This document shows positions 62,237 through 64,000 of a DNA stretch of 64,000 bases, piece by piece. The stretch spans positions 1 to 64,000 of the forward strand of contig NZ_JAGEMK010000010.1 in NCBI RefSeq assembly GCF_017565425.1. The letters are read 5' to 3'. Source of the DNA: Actinotalea soli. Its GTDB lineage: Bacteria; Actinomycetota; Actinomycetes; Actinomycetales; Cellulomonadaceae. The stretch's first letter is position 1, and each line of letters begins with the position of its first letter. Position numbers and translations under genes: made by a program. The notes beneath the pieces are model-generated. The model had not been told where the DNA came from and searched no databases. It worked only from the letters and a program-made list of their open reading frames with translations.

Positions 62237-62845
62237 TCAGGTGACGGCGATCCGCAGGTGGTCGGCCATCGCGGGGGCGAGCTCGAGCAGCTGCTGCTCG
62301 CTGATGGTCGCCCCCGCGAGCCCGTCGACGCCCTCGATCCCCGAGAGGTCCGCGCCGCGCAGGTCGACCTCGGTCAGGGTCGAGCGGTGCAGGGCCAGGC
62401 GGCCGATCCGGCTGCCGGTGATGGTCAGGCGCTTGACCGTCGCGTCGCCGAGGTCGAGATCCCCCAGGACGACGCCGTCGATCCGCAGGTCGGTGATCCT
62501 CGCGCCGCGCAGGTTGAGGTAGTCGGTCTTGCCGCCGCGCAGGGTGACCCGGGTCCAGGTGCTGCCGTAGGCCTGGACCGCGCCGAGCCGGCAGTCGAGG
62601 AGCTCGACCCCCTGCCAGGCCGCGTCCGGGGTGTGCAGCTCTCCGGCCGTCACCTGCTCGAGGACGGTGTCGACCAGCCGCGCGTGGCTCATCCGCACCC
62701 CGTCGAGACGGCAGCGGACCAGCGCGCAGTCGACCAGGGTCGCCCCGGTGGCGTCCTGCCCGGTGAGGTCGAGGTCCTCGAGAGAGGCGAGGTCGACGTC
62801 GGCCCCGGGCTCGAGGGGACCGGTGAAGGGTTCGCGGTGCGGCAC
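62237..62845 (-). CDS. Pentapeptide-repeat protein
   Basis: A 202-residue protein made largely of A(D/N)LXX-type repeats. Examples are LEDLDLTGQDATGATLVDCALVRCRLDGVRMSHARLVDT (about 20-58) and a second block LRGARITDLRIDGVVLGDLDLGDATVKRLTITGSRIGRLALHRSTLTEVDLRGADLSG (about 113-170). The fold is a right-handed quadrilateral beta helix. Some relatives (Qnr, MfpA) bind DNA gyrase, but most have unknown roles and sequence alone cannot place this one. The GTG at 62845 is the first start giving the full repeat domain. Convergent with the chemoreceptor, divergent from the lipoprotein. Confidence 0.85.
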   Translation of the reverse strand: MPHREPFTGPLEPGADVDLASLEDLDLTGQDATGATLVDCALVRCRLDGVRMSHARLVDTVLEQVTAGELHTPDAAWQGVELLDCRLGAVQAYGSTWTRVTLRGGKTDYLNLRGARITDLRIDGVVLGDLDLGDATVKRLTITGSRIGRLALHRSTLTEVDLRGADLSGIEGVDGLAGATISEQQLLELAPAMADHLRIAVT

Positions 62846-63001
62846 GGCCCTACTCTGCCCGCCGGCACCGACGGGCCGCACCGACGAGCGGCACCGACGA
62901 GCGCGCACCGGTCTGCCGCAAGGCGCGCCGCCGTCGCCACACAGACCAGGCAGCGGGCGAGGCACGCTGCCGCGCCGGCGTCGACACCGAGGAGGGCGAG
63001 C

Positions 63002-63943
63002 ATGCGCACGACACGAGGAACCGGACGAGCGGCGTGGCGCAACGCGGTCCTCGGCGTGCTGATGATCGGGCTCGCCGGGTGCATGACCCCCGCGGGCGAC
63101 GGCGCCACGCCCGCCGAGCCCGGTGGGGCGGACGAACCGACCGAGGAGGCGGCAGTGACCGGTCTTCCCCTGCTCCAGGTCCGGCAGAGCGGAGGGTTCG
63201 TGCTGGCCGGGACGGACTTCCGCACGGTGCCGGAGGTGACCGTGTACGCGGACGGCCAGGTGATCAGCCACGGGCCCCAGCTCCTGGTCTACCCGCCCCC
63301 GGCCCTGCCGAACCTGCTGACGCACGAGCTCACGGCCGAGGACGTCGCCGCGGTCGTCGCCGCGGCCCGCGAGGCCGGTCTCCTCGAGGAGGCCCCGGAC
63401 TACGGGCAGCCTCCGATCGCTGACGTCCCGGCCACCGTGGTCGAGCTGCACGTGGACGGCGAGACCGTCCGCCACGAGGTGCAGGCCCTCGGCGTCGAGG
63501 AGGGTCCTGACGGGACGGCTCCAGGGGCAGACCCTGACGCCGCAGGGGGCGCCTCGGGTGACCTCGGGCTGACCCAGGAGCAGGTGACCGCGCGCGCGCG
63601 GCTGTCGGAGTTCCTCACCACGGCCCGCGAGATCACGGGTGTCGGCGAGGCCGGCGAGGAGACCTCGTACGAGATCACCGCCTTCGCCGTGATGGCCAGG
63701 CCGGCGGTCCCCGCCCCTGCCGAGGACGGTCTCGAGCCGGGGGTGTTCCCCTGGCCCTTGACCGAGCTCGCGCTCGCGGAGCTCGAGGAGTGCACGTCGG
63801 TGACGGGAGACCAGGCCGTGACCCTCAGGGAGGCCCTGACCGACGCCGCCACCACCTCCCTCGTCGAGCAGGACGGCGCGCTGTACGAGCTATGGCCGCG
63901 CCCCCTGCTGCCCCACGAGGAGGGCTGCGAGGACCTGCTCTGA
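63002..63943 (+). CDS. Lipoprotein of unknown function
   Basis: A 313-residue exported protein. The signal peptide ends in a LAGC lipobox (Cys about residue 27), followed by an acidic Pro/Gly/Glu-rich linker. The folded part contains LLQVRQSGGFVLAGTDFRTVPEVTVYADGQVIS, with a later LTHELTAEDVAAVVAAAREAGLLEEAPDYG and VVELHVDGETVRHEVQALG. This pattern recurs in uncharacterised actinobacterial lipoproteins. No enzyme motif is visible. GAGGAGGG precedes the ATG. The gap 62846-63001 and the final bases 63944-64000 show nothing recognisable. Confidence 0.75.
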   Translation: MRTTRGTGRAAWRNAVLGVLMIGLAGCMTPAGDGATPAEPGGADEPTEEAAVTGLPLLQVRQSGGFVLAGTDFRTVPEVTVYADGQVISHGPQLLVYPPPALPNLLTHELTAEDVAAVVAAAREAGLLEEAPDYGQPPIADVPATVVELHVDGETVRHEVQALGVEEGPDGTAPGADPDAAGGASGDLGLTQEQVTARARLSEFLTTAREITGVGEAGEETSYEITAFAVMARPAVPAPAEDGLEPGVFPWPLTELALAELEECTSVTGDQAVTLREALTDAATTSLVEQDGALYELWPRPLLPHEEGCEDLL

Positions 63944-64000
63944 CCGCGGGAGGGATCAGCTCGACGGGCTGACCCCGCCCGTCAGGTGCGTGCGTCCGCT

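Overview
High-GC (by eye about 72-74% G+C, strong GC3 bias) chromosomal DNA of an actinobacterium, most likely a Micrococcales member near the Cellulomonas/Oerskovia/Sanguibacter group. Supporting signs are leaderless genes preceded by a TANNNT -10 six to eight bases before the start codon, a HAIR (HspR) operator in front of clpB, an IdeR/DtxR-like iron box, a separate purS, and families typical of actinobacteria (DUF3151, LppM-like, septum-formation lipoprotein, DUF779). The genus cannot be fixed from sequence alone. There is no rRNA, transposase, integrase, phage gene or CRISPR array. Two tRNA genes (Ser-GCT, Arg-ACG) are present.

Layout. 0-4.2 kb: a BcsA-like family 2 glycosyltransferase overlapping an STAS protein and a GHKL ATPase, then a ThrE-type exporter. 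4.2-5.1 kb: repeat doublet, two tRNAs, a terminator and a doubtful small ORF. 5.1-8.2 kb: two divergent MFS transporters around a 16-bp palindrome. 8.2-13.5 kb: GH36 alpha-galactosidase, two small lower-GC genes, GH3 beta-glucosidase. 13.6-17 kb: GAF-type regulator, aldehyde dehydrogenase, DUF779. 17-20.2 kb: trmB, two lipoproteins, an alpha/beta hydrolase. 20.3-26.4 kb: HspR-type operator plus clpB, then a HAD phosphatase/mutase and GH65 phosphorylase pair. 26.5-38 kb: housekeeping genes (xthA, pyrE, lemA, HAD, DMT/TetR pair, ABC exporter, RNA methyltransferase, fructose-bisphosphate aldolase). 38-41.3 kb: a partner-switching module (two STAS proteins flanking a PAS-GAF-PP2C-ATPase protein). 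41.3-44.7 kb: DUF3151, purA, purD; purC follows. 45.7-57 kb: iron-regulated siderophore-interacting protein, a van-like cell-wall cluster, PaiB-like protein, amidohydrolase and two zinc alcohol dehydrogenases. 57-64 kb: purS-purQ, two acetyltransferases, an orphan chemoreceptor, a pentapeptide-repeat protein and a lipoprotein.

Most notable system. Between 46.8 and 52.5 kb, a VanR/VanS-type two-component pair is transcribed away from four overlapping genes: a membrane-anchored M15 D,D-carboxypeptidase, an alanine/serine-racemase-type PLP enzyme, a D-Ala:D-X ligase and an acyltransferase-3 membrane protein. This is the gene content of a D-Ala-D-Ser (VanC/E/G/L/N-type) glycopeptide-resistance operon, with the VanT racemase and its membrane domain encoded as separate genes. 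The racemase has His where alanine racemases carry a conserved Tyr. The ligase keeps the Lys-Tyr omega-loop pair of the Ala/Ser-type enzymes. No VanH or VanX is present.

Second notable feature. Ten copies of an exactly 50-bp palindromic repeat (arms CTCGTGTCAGA/TCTGACACGAG) lie 6-25 bases after gene ends. Eight of them form four doublets with an exact 61-bp period. The doublets fall into two sequence types with defined polarity, so the doublet seems to be the propagating unit.
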